Shown piece after piece: positions 24,991-33,026 of a stretch of 64,000 nt of DNA. The DNA is taken from the NCBI GenBank assembly GCA_023433465.1, contig JAEZCR010000207.1:1-64000 (forward strand), given 5' to 3'. Below the pieces are notes generated by a model that made no database searches, was not told the DNA's origin, and worked only from the letters and a program-made list of their open reading frames with translations. The stretch comes from Pseudomonadota bacterium. GTDB taxonomy: Bacteria > Pseudomonadota > Gammaproteobacteria > Steroidobacterales > Steroidobacteraceae. The position numbers were made by a program, and so were the translations under genes. The first letter of the stretch is position 1. Every line of letters starts with the position of its first letter.

Positions 24991-25638
24991 GTGTTGGTTA
25001 GAAGGGCGAAAAGCCGCGGCAACGGCAGAGTTGCGGCAAGCGGCAATGACGCGGGTCTTGGTGCGGCAAAACGTGCTGCGCAGTCGCGCGTCCTGCGCAT
25101 CATCGGCGGCCGTCACCGTGGCCGGCGACTGCAATTCCCGCCCGGCGTCGAGATTCGTCCGACACCCGACCGGGTGAGAGAAACCCTGTTCAACTGGCTT
25201 CAGCCGCGGATCGCGGGAGCTCGCGTGCTCGACCTGTTCGCCGGATCGGGCGCGCTCGGTCTCGAGGCGCTGTCGCGCGGCGCCGGGCACGTGTGGTTCG
25301 TCGAACAGAGTCGGCGCGCCGCGGAGGCCATCGAGGCCGTCGCGCGCGAATGGCGCGAAACGTCGCTGACGGTCGCCCGCGCGGACGCGGTTCGATGGCT
25401 GGAACATCGGCCCGCCGCGGCGCCGTTCTTCGAAATCGTCTTCCTCGATCCGCCGTACGACTCGGATCTGCTGTCCGCGGCGGCCACCGCGCTCGCGCGC
25501 TCGGGCGCCCTGGCGCCGGACGCGCGCATCTACGTCGAACGCCGCGCGCGGGACGAGCTGCCCGCGCTGCCGGAAGGCTGGAAAGAGCTGCGCGCCGGGC
25601 AGGCGGGCGAGGTCGGGTATCATCTGTTCGCAACATGA
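24991..25638 (+). CDS. rsmD: 16S rRNA (guanine(966)-N2)-methyltransferase RsmD
   Basis: A 215-residue methyltransferase that modifies G966 of 16S rRNA in the 30S subunit. RIIGGRHRGRRLQFP and RPTPDRVRETLFNWL are the family-specific opening. LDLFAGSGALGLEALSRGA is the SAM-binding motif I, and FLDPPY is the catalytic N-methyltransferase motif IV. The first ~35 residues are basic and atypical, so the true start may be downstream of the GTG at 24991. The TGA stop overlaps the coaD ATG. Confidence 0.9.
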   Translation: MLVRRAKSRGNGRVAASGNDAGLGAAKRAAQSRVLRIIGGRHRGRRLQFPPGVEIRPTPDRVRETLFNWLQPRIAGARVLDLFAGSGALGLEALSRGAGHVWFVEQSRRAAEAIEAVAREWRETSLTVARADAVRWLEHRPAAAPFFEIVFLDPPYDSDLLSAAATALARSGALAPDARIYVERRARDELPALPEGWKELRAGQAGEVGYHLFAT

Positions 25639-26117
25639 AACGCAGCGCCGTCTACCCGGGGACTTTCGATCCCATCACCAACGGACACCAGGACCTGGTG
25701 CGCCGCGCCGCAAGTGTGTTCGAGCGCGTCATCGTCGCGATCGCCGCGAACCCTAACAAGGCGCCGATGTTTTCCCTCGACAAACGCGTCGCCCTCGCGC
25801 GCGAGGTGCTGAGCGACATCCGGGGTGTCGAGGTCATGGGTTATTCCGGCCTGACCGTGGAGTTCGCGCGTCAGCAGGGTGTGCAGGTCGTGGTGCGCGG
25901 ACTGCGCGCGATCTCCGATTTCGAATTCGAATTCCAGCTCGCCAACATGAGCCGGCACCTGTCGCGTGACCTCGAGACCGTGTTCCTCACGCCGCAGGAG
26001 CAATTCACGTTCATATCATCGACGCTCGTGCGCGAAATCGCCGTTCTGGGGGGAGACGTCAAGGAGTTCGTGCACCCGGTGGTGGCGGCCGAACTCAAGA
26101 AGATGAAGCGAGCCTGA
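25635..26117 (+). CDS. coaD: Phosphopantetheine adenylyltransferase CoaD
   Basis: A 160-residue enzyme of coenzyme A synthesis that adenylates 4'-phosphopantetheine. The nucleotidyltransferase motif YPGTFDPITNGHQDL includes the T/HxGH-type signature. VVRGLRAISDFEFEFQLANM and the C-terminal ISSTLVREIA motif bind substrate and ATP. Length is typical. The ATG overlaps the rsmD stop (ATGA), the usual rsmD-coaD pairing, and ggt follows after 5 bp. Confidence 0.95.
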   Translation: MKRSAVYPGTFDPITNGHQDLVRRAASVFERVIVAIAANPNKAPMFSLDKRVALAREVLSDIRGVEVMGYSGLTVEFARQQGVQVVVRGLRAISDFEFEFQLANMSRHLSRDLETVFLTPQEQFTFISSTLVREIAVLGGDVKEFVHPVVAAELKKMKRA

Positions 26118-26122
26118 CGCCC

Positions 26123-27832
26123 ATGAAACACCACTCCTCGCGCGCGATCCGCGCCTTCGTTGCCTTTTTCATCGCCATCCTCGCGGCGCCGCTGATCGCG
26201 GCAACGCCCGCGAGCAACGTCCCGGCGAAGGGCCCGGGGAAGGCGGCGATCGCCAGCGCCTATCCACTCGCGAGCGAGGCGGGCCACCAGGTGCTCGCGA
26301 AAGGCGGCAACGCGTTCGACGCCGCCGTGGCTGTCGCCGCGGCGCTCGCGGTGGTCGAGCCTTCGAGCTCGGGGCTCGGCGGGGGAGGTTTCTTCCTCGT
26401 GCGGCGCGCGAGTGACGGCGCGGAGATCATGATCGATCTGCGCGAGATGGCGCCCGGCGCCGCGTCGCGCGACATGTACCTCGACAAGGACGGCAACGTG
26501 ATCCCGGGGCTGTCGCGCGATTCGGCGCTCGCCGCCGGCATCCCGGGCGAGCCCGCCGGCATGGCGCATCTCGCTGAGAAATACGGCAAGTTGCCGCTCG
26601 CGACCAGCCTGCAGCCCGCGATCAGACTCGCGCGTGATGGCTTCCCGCTCTACGAGCGGCTGCGTGGTGGCATGAATTTCAAGAAAGCCGCGTTCCTCAA
26701 GACTCCCGATGCGTCGCGCGTGTTTCTCGTGAAAGGCGAGGTGCCGCCGCTGGGTCACGTGATTCGCCAGCCGGACCTCGCGGCGAGTTTCGAGGTGCTG
26801 GCCGCGAAGGGTGCGGACGGCTTCTACAAGGGCGCCTTCGCCAAAAAGCTGGTGGCGGGCATGCGCAAGCTCGGCGGCAACTGGACCGAAGCCGACCTGG
26901 CTAACTACAAGATCGTCGAGCGAGCGCCGGTCGTCGGCCACTATCGCGGCGCGCGCATCGTGTCGGGCTCGCCGCCGGCCTCCGGGGGCGTCGCGCTCGT
27001 CAACGCGCTCAACATCCTCGAGGGCTTCGATCTCTCGAAGGTCGACAAGGTCACGCGTACGCACCTCGTGGTCGAAGCCATGCGCCGCGTGCATCGCGAC
27101 CGGGCCGTGTACCTCGGCGATCCGGATTTCGTCGACGTGCCGGTCGCGCGATTGATCGATCCCAACTACGCGGCGGGTCAGCGCGCGTCCATCCGCATGG
27201 ATCGCGCAATGCCGAGCGACTTGCTGCCGGGTGTCGATGCGCCGCCGCCGGGTCCGTCGACCACGCATTTCTCCGTGATCGACAAGGACGGCAACATGGT
27301 CGCGGCGACCATCACGCTGAACTTCTTCTTCGGCTCCGGGCTCATGATCCCGGGCACCGGGATCCTGCTCAACAACCAGATGGACGATTTCTCGGCCAAG
27401 CCCGGCGTGCCGAACGGATTCCAGCTCATCGGCGGCGACGCGAATGCGATCGCGCCCGGCAAGCGGCCGCTGTCGTCGTCGACGCCGACCTTCGTCGAAG
27501 GTCCGAACGGTCTGATGATCCTCGGCTCACCGGGCGGCAGTTACATCCCGGGCATGGTATTGCTCGGCACGCTCGACTTCATGGACGGCAAGAGCGCGCA
27601 GGAGATCGTCGCCGCGCCGCGCTTCCATCACCAGTTCTCGCCGGACGTCCTGCAGTTCGAGACGGACGCGCTGACGGCCGAGGATCGCAAGTCGCTCGAA
27701 GCGCGCGGGCACAAGCTGCGCGAGGGCACGCGCCGCTGGGGCAACATGCAGGTCGTCACCTGGGACTACAGAACCGGGAAGGTCGAGGCCGCCTCGGATC
27801 CGCGCGGCGCGGGAGTGGGGCTCGTCTACTGA
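26123..27832 (+). CDS. ggt: Gamma-glutamyltranspeptidase (periplasmic)
   Basis: A 569-residue exported proenzyme with signal peptide (FVAFFIAILAAPLIA). It transfers or hydrolyses the gamma-glutamyl group of glutathione. The large-subunit start GKAAIASAYPLASEAG and GGGGFFLVR are family marks. The autocleavage site is STTHFSVID with the new N-terminal Thr380 as nucleophile, and LNNQMDDFS and PGGSYIPG follow in the small subunit. Length fits. It is translated just after coaD, with only 5 bp between. Confidence 0.9.
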   Translation: MKHHSSRAIRAFVAFFIAILAAPLIAATPASNVPAKGPGKAAIASAYPLASEAGHQVLAKGGNAFDAAVAVAAALAVVEPSSSGLGGGGFFLVRRASDGAEIMIDLREMAPGAASRDMYLDKDGNVIPGLSRDSALAAGIPGEPAGMAHLAEKYGKLPLATSLQPAIRLARDGFPLYERLRGGMNFKKAAFLKTPDASRVFLVKGEVPPLGHVIRQPDLAASFEVLAAKGADGFYKGAFAKKLVAGMRKLGGNWTEADLANYKIVERAPVVGHYRGARIVSGSPPASGGVALVNALNILEGFDLSKVDKVTRTHLVVEAMRRVHRDRAVYLGDPDFVDVPVARLIDPNYAAGQRASIRMDRAMPSDLLPGVDAPPPGPSTTHFSVIDKDGNMVAATITLNFFFGSGLMIPGTGILLNNQMDDFSAKPGVPNGFQLIGGDANAIAPGKRPLSSSTPTFVEGPNGLMILGSPGGSYIPGMVLLGTLDFMDGKSAQEIVAAPRFHHQFSPDVLQFETDALTAEDRKSLEARGHKLREGTRRWGNMQVVTWDYRTGKVEAASDPRGAGVGLVY

Positions 27833-27851
27833 CGCCCGACTACTGGCGACG

Positions 27852-28676
27852 TCACGCGCGTTTCACGGCGCGGCGCCGCGAGGATCTCCGCGCGGGTTTC
27901 CTGGCAACCTTGGTTTTCGCGACCTTGGCTTTGACGGCCTTGGCATTGACGGCCTTGGCCAGCCGCTTCTTCACCAGCTTGATGCGCGTCTTGATCGGCG
28001 GCGCGGGTAGTTTGCCCAGCTTGTGCAGGTCGACCGCGCGCCACAGGTACCACGCCGCGACGGAGCGATAAGGCGCCCAGCGCGCGCCGTATTCGGCGAG
28101 CGCGCGCGGCGTGGGCATCCCGCGCAATCCGTACGCGAGCCGGAATCCATTGCGCACGCCGAAGTCGTCGATGGGCAGTATGTCGGGCCGCCCGAGACGG
28201 AACATCAGCAGCATCTCGACCGTCCAGCGACCGATGCCGCGGACCTGCGTGAGGCGCTCGACGATCTCGTCGTCCGCGAGCGTGTGCAGGATTTCATACG
28301 GAGGCACCGTGCCGGCGATGGTCTTCGCCGCGAGGTCCTTGATGCTCGCGATCTTGGCGAACGACAAACCCACGGCCCGCAGGTTTTCATCGGGCGTCTC
28401 GAGCACGAGCTCCGCCTCGAGCAGCGCGGCCGCCGCGCCATCCTTCGCATACAGATTGACGAAGCGTCCGAAGATGCTCTCCGCCGCGGTGCCGTTCAGC
28501 TGCTGGTGCGCGATCGCGCGCGCCAGCGCATGAAAGGGGGTGTGCTCGGCGTTCGGCGTATGAGTGAACTTGCCGACTGCGCGGATCAATCCGGCAAGAA
28601 CCGGGTCGACTTTCGCGAGGCGGCGACGGAACGCGGTGAACTCGGCCGCGGTACACATGGCAGTGGGTGTGGTCAC
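27852..28676 (-). CDS. AlkA-type DNA-3-methyladenine glycosylase with a lysine-rich tail
   Basis: A 274-residue base-excision enzyme. The helix-hairpin-helix is LTQVRGIGRWTVEMLLMF and the catalytic Asp follows in LPIDDFGVRNG (residues 170-171). It flips and removes alkylated bases. The domain ends near residue 215. After it comes a ~55-residue tail dominated by Lys, Ala and Arg (KAVKAKVAKTKVARK), resembling histone-H1-like tails and likely increasing DNA binding. It converges with ggt and ends 20 bp after its stop. The MTTPTA start is the longest; Met7 is possible. Confidence 0.85.
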   Translation of the reverse strand: MTTPTAMCTAAEFTAFRRRLAKVDPVLAGLIRAVGKFTHTPNAEHTPFHALARAIAHQQLNGTAAESIFGRFVNLYAKDGAAAALLEAELVLETPDENLRAVGLSFAKIASIKDLAAKTIAGTVPPYEILHTLADDEIVERLTQVRGIGRWTVEMLLMFRLGRPDILPIDDFGVRNGFRLAYGLRGMPTPRALAEYGARWAPYRSVAAWYLWRAVDLHKLGKLPAPPIKTRIKLVKKRLAKAVNAKAVKAKVAKTKVARKPARRSSRRRAVKRA

Positions 28677-28698
28677 GCGGCCATTCTACGGAACGGGA

Positions 28699-29514
28699 TC
28701 ACTTCTGACAGTTCGGGCACCAGTAGGTTGATCGTTGCCCCTGCGTGAATTGCTTGATGGGCTTGCCGCACACGCGGCAGGGCGCGCCTGCGCGTTCGTA
28801 GACGTAGAGTTTCTGGCGAAAGTAGCCGGGGTTGCCGTCCGCGCCGACGTAATCGCGCAGCGTGGTGCCGCCCACCTTCACCGCCATCGCGAGCGTCGCC
28901 TTGATCGCACGCGCGAGCTTCGCGCATTCCTCGCGCGTCAACGACCGGGCCCGGCGTCGTGGCCGGATCCGCGCGCGGAACAACGCCTCGCTCGCGTAGA
29001 TGTTGCCCACGCCGACCACGAGTCTGGCGTTCATGATCAGCAATTTGATCGCCACGTTGCGTCGACGGGTCACCTTGAAGAGATACTCGCCGTCGAAGGA
29101 GTCCTCGAGCGGCTCGGGCGCGAGGCCCCGCAACAGCGGATGGGTCGCCGGATCCTCAGCGGTGAACAGCAGGCAGCCGAACCTGCGCGGATCGTTGAAG
29201 CGCAACGTCTGTCCCGAATCCAGCTCGATGTCGACGTGGTCGTGCAGGACGCGCGGTGTCTCGCTGGGAAGTACCCGAAGGCTTCCGGACATGCCGAGGT
29301 GCAGGATCAGTGTCCCGCTGTCGGTCTCGATCAGCAGGTACTTTGCGCGCCGACCCGCGCGCAGGATCGCGCTGCCCGCCAAGCCCTCAATTCGTGCGAT
29401 GTCCACGGGCCAGCGCAGGCGCCGCTCATGCACCCTTAAGCGCGCGATGCGTCGCCCCACGACGTGCGGCTCGATGCCCCGGCGGGTTGTTTCGACTTCA
29501 GGTAGTTCGGGCAC
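28699..29514 (-). CDS. mutM: Formamidopyrimidine-DNA glycosylase MutM (Fpg)
   Basis: A 271-residue bifunctional glycosylase/lyase that removes 8-oxoguanine. The mature N-terminus PELPEVETTRRGIEP supplies the catalytic Pro1 and Glu2. VGVGNIYASEALF is the helix-two-turn-helix motif, and the zinc finger CRVCGKPI...YWCPNCQK ends the protein. Length is standard. A second glycosylase gene lies 22 bp downstream on the same strand, suggesting a two-gene base-excision repair operon. Confidence 0.95.
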   Translation of the reverse strand: MPELPEVETTRRGIEPHVVGRRIARLRVHERRLRWPVDIARIEGLAGSAILRAGRRAKYLLIETDSGTLILHLGMSGSLRVLPSETPRVLHDHVDIELDSGQTLRFNDPRRFGCLLFTAEDPATHPLLRGLAPEPLEDSFDGEYLFKVTRRRNVAIKLLIMNARLVVGVGNIYASEALFRARIRPRRRARSLTREECAKLARAIKATLAMAVKVGGTTLRDYVGADGNPGYFRQKLYVYERAGAPCRVCGKPIKQFTQGQRSTYWCPNCQK

Positions 29515-29606
29515 GTCGGAAAGACTTTCGACTCAACGCGGATTCTGAGCGACCCGTCGCAATCGGTTGCAACTTGCCACCGGGCTCAGGCATCTATTCA
29601 GGCACG

Positions 29607-29758
29607 AACGATTGTGGGTGGCGGCGGGACCCTCCTGCAAGAGAACCATGGTGCGTTGCTCATTTATCCCTGAGCGAACACTACCGCCGCCACCCCAAGT
29701 TCTGACTGCTGTCAAAGCCGCCGGACGCTTTGCCAGCCGCCAGAACCCACAATCGTTG
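29607..29758. ncRNA. Candidate structured RNA with alternative long stems
   Basis: A perfect 13-bp inverted repeat (29607-29619 with 29746-29758, AACGATTGTGGGT / ACCCACAATCGTT) encloses about 126 bp. Inside it GGGTGGCGGCGG (29616-29627) can pair equally well with CCGCCGCCACCC (29684-29695) or, in part, with GCCGCC (from 29738). A 12-bp stem and the outer stem therefore compete for the same arm. The size and nested layout recall 6S-type RNAs, but no sequence signature of 6S is certain. Strand unknown. It could also be a decayed mobile-element end. Confidence 0.45.
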
Positions 29759-29810
29759 CCTTGTTTGTGGTGAGTTGAGTAGTTGATGCAGTCGAGTGTG
29801 GAGAAAAGAA

Positions 29811-29836
29811 AAAGCCCGCCGAAAGGCGGGCTTTTT
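29811..29836. terminator. Bidirectional intrinsic terminator
   Basis: AGCCCGCC pairs with GGCGGGCT across a GAAA tetraloop, with A-runs on the left and TTTTT on the right. It ends the rpmB-rpmG transcript on the minus strand and could also end a plus-strand RNA from 29607-29758. Confidence 0.85.
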
Positions 29837-29866
29837 CGTTTGTCGGATCGGCAGCCGCCGCGCGAC

Positions 29867-30022
29867 CTACTTGATCTTCGCTTCCTTGTACGCCACGTGC
29901 TTGCGCACGACCGGGTCGTACTTCTTCACTTCCATCTTGTCGGGGTGAAGGCGCTTGTTCTTCGTCGCCACGTAGAAATGGCCGGTGCCGGCGGACGACA
30001 GCAGTTTCACTTTTTCACGCAT
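29867..30022 (-). CDS. rpmG: 50S ribosomal protein L33
   Basis: A 51-residue protein starting MREKVKLLSSAGTGHFYVAT and ending KEAKIK. It is the zinc-free (C-minus) form, with no CxxC pairs. It is part of the large ribosomal subunit near the E site. It starts 3 bp after the rpmB stop, in the usual rpmB-rpmG operon on the minus strand, followed by a terminator at 29811-29836. Confidence 0.95.
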   Translation of the reverse strand: MREKVKLLSSAGTGHFYVATKNKRLHPDKMEVKKYDPVVRKHVAYKEAKIK

Positions 30023-30025
30023 GGC

Positions 30026-30262
30026 TCAGACCTTCTTGCCTTTGGCGCGCAGGTCGGCGAGCACGGCGTCGATGCCGTTCTTCTCGATCGTGCGCAGGCC
30101 GCGCGTGGAAACACGCAGGCTGACCCAACGGCGCTCGGCCTCGATCCAGAAGCGCTGGGTGTGCAGGTTGGGCAGGAAGCGACGACGCTTCTTGTTGTTG
30201 GCGTGGGAAACACGGTTGCCGACGGCAACCCGCTTGCCCGTGACTTCACAGACGCGGCTCAT
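30026..30262 (-). CDS. rpmB: 50S ribosomal protein L28
   Basis: A 78-residue protein. MSRVCEVTGKRVAVGNRVSH is the standard start, with SHANNKKRRRFLPNL and VSTRGLRTIEKNGID as further conserved segments. Length is typical of proteobacterial bL28. It leads the rpmB-rpmG operon. The promoter should lie in 30263-30472, shared with the divergent CotH-like gene. Confidence 0.95.
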   Translation of the reverse strand: MSRVCEVTGKRVAVGNRVSHANNKKRRRFLPNLHTQRFWIEAERRWVSLRVSTRGLRTIEKNGIDAVLADLRAKGKKV

Positions 30263-30472
30263 AAATCACCACAAAATCAGTAGGTTAACTGACGGACAGC
30301 CGACTGAAGGCCGCCGAAAGGGCCGCCTTTATACCAGCCATGCCAGACCCGGGCAACTTTCGATTGATCGCGCTGTGACCACGCGAGGGTGTGCCAAGGT
30401 CAGGAGCGCGCCCGGCGTCCTATGAACCCGATGAAGGGTATGGTTGCCGGTCAGCGGGATCGAGAGGGGAGC

Positions 30473-32119
30473 ATGAAGACTGACTTTCGCAATTCGGCCG
30501 CGGCCATCGTGGTCGCCGCCGCGCTGCTCGCGTTCGGTTGCGGTGGTTCGGGTGGCAATCCTTCCAACGGCGGCACGCAGCCACCGTTCGGGAGCCCTCC
30601 GCCTGCGGGGTTACAGGTCGCCTTCCGGGATCTCGACGGGTCGACGCCGGCGGACGCCGCCCTGGGTCAGCCGCTCACGGTGAACTGGACCGTGCCCGCG
30701 GGATTCACGCCGTCGTCCATCACGCTCGTGGCGTCGGTCGTCGCTGGCCCGTCCACGGCCCAGACGCAATGCCAGGTCAGCGCCGGCACGATCGCGGCGA
30801 GCGCCACTTCCGCGACGATCACGATTCCGAACACCTGCCAGTCCAGGACCGTGAAGCAGGTCGAGCTGCGCCTGACGGTCGATGGCACCTCGGGCCAGCG
30901 ATCCACCGCGACCCACACGTTCGCGGCGCCCGCGTCGCCGGAAGATTTCCTGCCGCGCCGGAGGAACCTGCCCGTGATGACCATCACCACGGACAACCTC
31001 GCGCCGATCGTGAGCAAGGAGGTGTATCTCTCCGGCCAGTTGGTGCTCGAATCGAACGTGATCGGCGTGGCGCCGGTGATCGGAGGAACGCAGATCCGCG
31101 GGCGCGGCAATTCGACGTGGGATCTCATGCCGAAGAAGTCGTACCGCATCAGGCTCACGGACAGCAATTCGCTGCTCGACATGCCTTCGAGCCGGCACTG
31201 GGTGCTGCTGGCCAACCACTCGGACAAAACGTTGCTGCGCAACGCGCTGGCATTGAAGCTCGGCGCGGACATCGGCATGCCCTGGTCGCCGCGTTCCGCG
31301 TTCGTGGAGCTGTACATCAACAACCGCTACGCGGGCGTGTACCAGCTCATGGAGAACATCAGGATCGCGGCGAATCGCGTCGACATCGACGAACTCGACG
31401 AAGATGACGTGGCGGCCGATGTGATCACCGGTGGCTATCTGCTCGAGGTCGATTTCCGGCGCGACGGCTACACGATGGATACGGCCACCTATGACCTGCC
31501 GATCGTCTTCCAGGGTCCCGAAGAGCCGGCGCCGGCCCAGGAAGCCTACATTCGCGACTACATCAACCAGTTCGAGACCGTCCTGGACTCCCCGGACTTC
31601 GCGAATCCAACGACCGGCTACGCGGCGTACATCGACGTCGACTCTTTCGTCCGCTGGTTCCTGGTGAACGAAGTGTTCCGCAACCGCGACGCGAACATGT
31701 GGACGAGCTGCTGGATGTACAAACCGCGCGGCGGGAAGCTGCACATGGGTCCACTGTGGGACTTCGACATCGCGGCCGGCAACATCAACTACGACGATGC
31801 GTTCCTGACCGCGGGCTGGTGGGTGCGCGACGCGCCGTGGTTCTCGCGGCTGTTCGAGGACCCGGCGTTCGCGGCGCGTGCGCGGGAGATCTGGAACGAG
31901 ATACGGGTGGCGCAGTTGCCGCAGATGATGCAGTCCATCCGCACGCGCTCGGCGGAGCTGCAGCAGGCGCAGCTCAACAACTTCCAGCGCTGGCCGATAC
32001 TCGAGTCGTACGTGTGGCCTAACTACGCCGTGCCCGGCAGCCACGCGGCCGAGGTGGACTATCTCGAGACCTGGCTCACCGCGCGCATCGCGTGGATGGA
32101 TTCGCAGTTCAATCCGTGA
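30473..32119 (+). CDS. CotH-kinase-family lipoprotein
   Basis: A 548-residue lipoprotein: signal peptide and lipobox (LLAFGCGG), a Gly/Ser/Asn linker, an Ig-like beta domain (about 50-170), then a CotH domain. The CotH part carries IRGRGNSTWDLMPKKSYRI (the family's G-NSTW...KK-Y-I signature), LYINNRYAGVYQLMENI, TGGYLLEVD and LHMGPLWDFDIA, which holds the catalytic DxD-like acidic residues. CotH proteins are atypical secreted protein kinases. Here it would act at the envelope or outside the cell on an unknown target. Confidence 0.85.
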   Translation: MKTDFRNSAAAIVVAAALLAFGCGGSGGNPSNGGTQPPFGSPPPAGLQVAFRDLDGSTPADAALGQPLTVNWTVPAGFTPSSITLVASVVAGPSTAQTQCQVSAGTIAASATSATITIPNTCQSRTVKQVELRLTVDGTSGQRSTATHTFAAPASPEDFLPRRRNLPVMTITTDNLAPIVSKEVYLSGQLVLESNVIGVAPVIGGTQIRGRGNSTWDLMPKKSYRIRLTDSNSLLDMPSSRHWVLLANHSDKTLLRNALALKLGADIGMPWSPRSAFVELYINNRYAGVYQLMENIRIAANRVDIDELDEDDVAADVITGGYLLEVDFRRDGYTMDTATYDLPIVFQGPEEPAPAQEAYIRDYINQFETVLDSPDFANPTTGYAAYIDVDSFVRWFLVNEVFRNRDANMWTSCWMYKPRGGKLHMGPLWDFDIAAGNINYDDAFLTAGWWVRDAPWFSRLFEDPAFAARAREIWNEIRVAQLPQMMQSIRTRSAELQQAQLNNFQRWPILESYVWPNYAVPGSHAAEVDYLETWLTARIAWMDSQFNP

Positions 32120-32169
32120 GGGCAGCGCCAATCCCCACCATTTACACCGGCACCGCTATCCCCACCTGC

Positions 32170-32892
32170 TCAGAGCAGGCCGCGCTCGGCGAATGACAGG
32201 CAGGTGTTGTCGCCGACGATGAGGTGATCGAGGACGCGGATGTCGACGAGTGCAAGGGCGTCGCGCAGGCGGCGTGTGATGAGCTCGTCGGCCTGGCTCG
32301 CCTCGGCCACACCCGAAGGATGGTTGTGGGCGAAGATCAGCGCGGCCGCGTTGTATTGCAGCGCCTGGCGGACGATCTCGCGCGGATGGACGCTGGCGCC
32401 GTCGATGGTGCCGCGGAAGATCTCCTCGAAGTGGATCAGCCGGTGGCGGTTGTCGAGGTGCAGGCAGCAGAACACCTCGTAGGGGCGGTCGCGCAGTTGC
32501 GCCGTGAGGAACTGGCGCGTGGCCGCGGGGGCATTCATCGCGGGACCCGCACGCAGCGCCTCGCGGTAGTGCCGGCGCGCGAGCTCGAGCGCGGACATGA
32601 GCGTGGCATAGCGCGCCGGGCCCAGGCCCCGCAAGTCGAGCAGGGTGGCGGCATCGGCGCTCAGCAGACGCCGCAGGCTGCCGCCGAAGTGCTGCAGGAG
32701 GTGCCGGGCGACGTCGATGGCATTGGCGCCACGGTGGCCGGTGCCGATCAGCACGGCAAGCAGCTCCGCATCGGACAGCGCCTGGGGGCCGAGCTCCAGG
32801 AGCCGCTCGCGAGGGCGTTCGGCGCGCGGCCAGAGATTTATGTTCGAGCCTTCCCTGGGCTCGGCCCGTACGGGCTCCGTCAGTTCGTCCAT
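32170..32892 (-). CDS. radC: RadC-family JAB-domain protein
   Basis: A 240-residue protein from the Met at 32892 (a TTG 57 bp further up would add 19 residues). The N-terminal helix-hairpin-helix region (RPRERLLELGPQALSDAELL) precedes a JAB1/MPN metalloprotease-like domain with Zn ligands in FAHNHPSG and an Asp in ASQADELITRRL. Despite its name, RadC has no proven role in recombination repair. Position next to coaBC-dut and rpmBG is the conserved gammaproteobacterial arrangement. Confidence 0.9.
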   Translation of the reverse strand: MDELTEPVRAEPREGSNINLWPRAERPRERLLELGPQALSDAELLAVLIGTGHRGANAIDVARHLLQHFGGSLRRLLSADAATLLDLRGLGPARYATLMSALELARRHYREALRAGPAMNAPAATRQFLTAQLRDRPYEVFCCLHLDNRHRLIHFEEIFRGTIDGASVHPREIVRQALQYNAAALIFAHNHPSGVAEASQADELITRRLRDALALVDIRVLDHLIVGDNTCLSFAERGLL

Positions 32893-33026
32893 AGGCCATC
32901 TTGGCCGGCCGCGCCCCGCGCGGAACAGGCTGATTTCCCACGAAAACAACGAATAACGCGGCTATAACCAGCGGCGATGGGACCAAAACCTTTGTGACTG
33001 GCGGCCTCCCCCGACGGGTGCCGATA

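Larger units (their letters stand above)
29515..29866. other. Gene-free spacer between mutM and rpmG
   Basis: About 350 bp with no ORF I can support. It contains the long inverted repeat and candidate structured RNA described separately, and a bidirectional terminator near 29811-29836. Confidence 0.5.
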
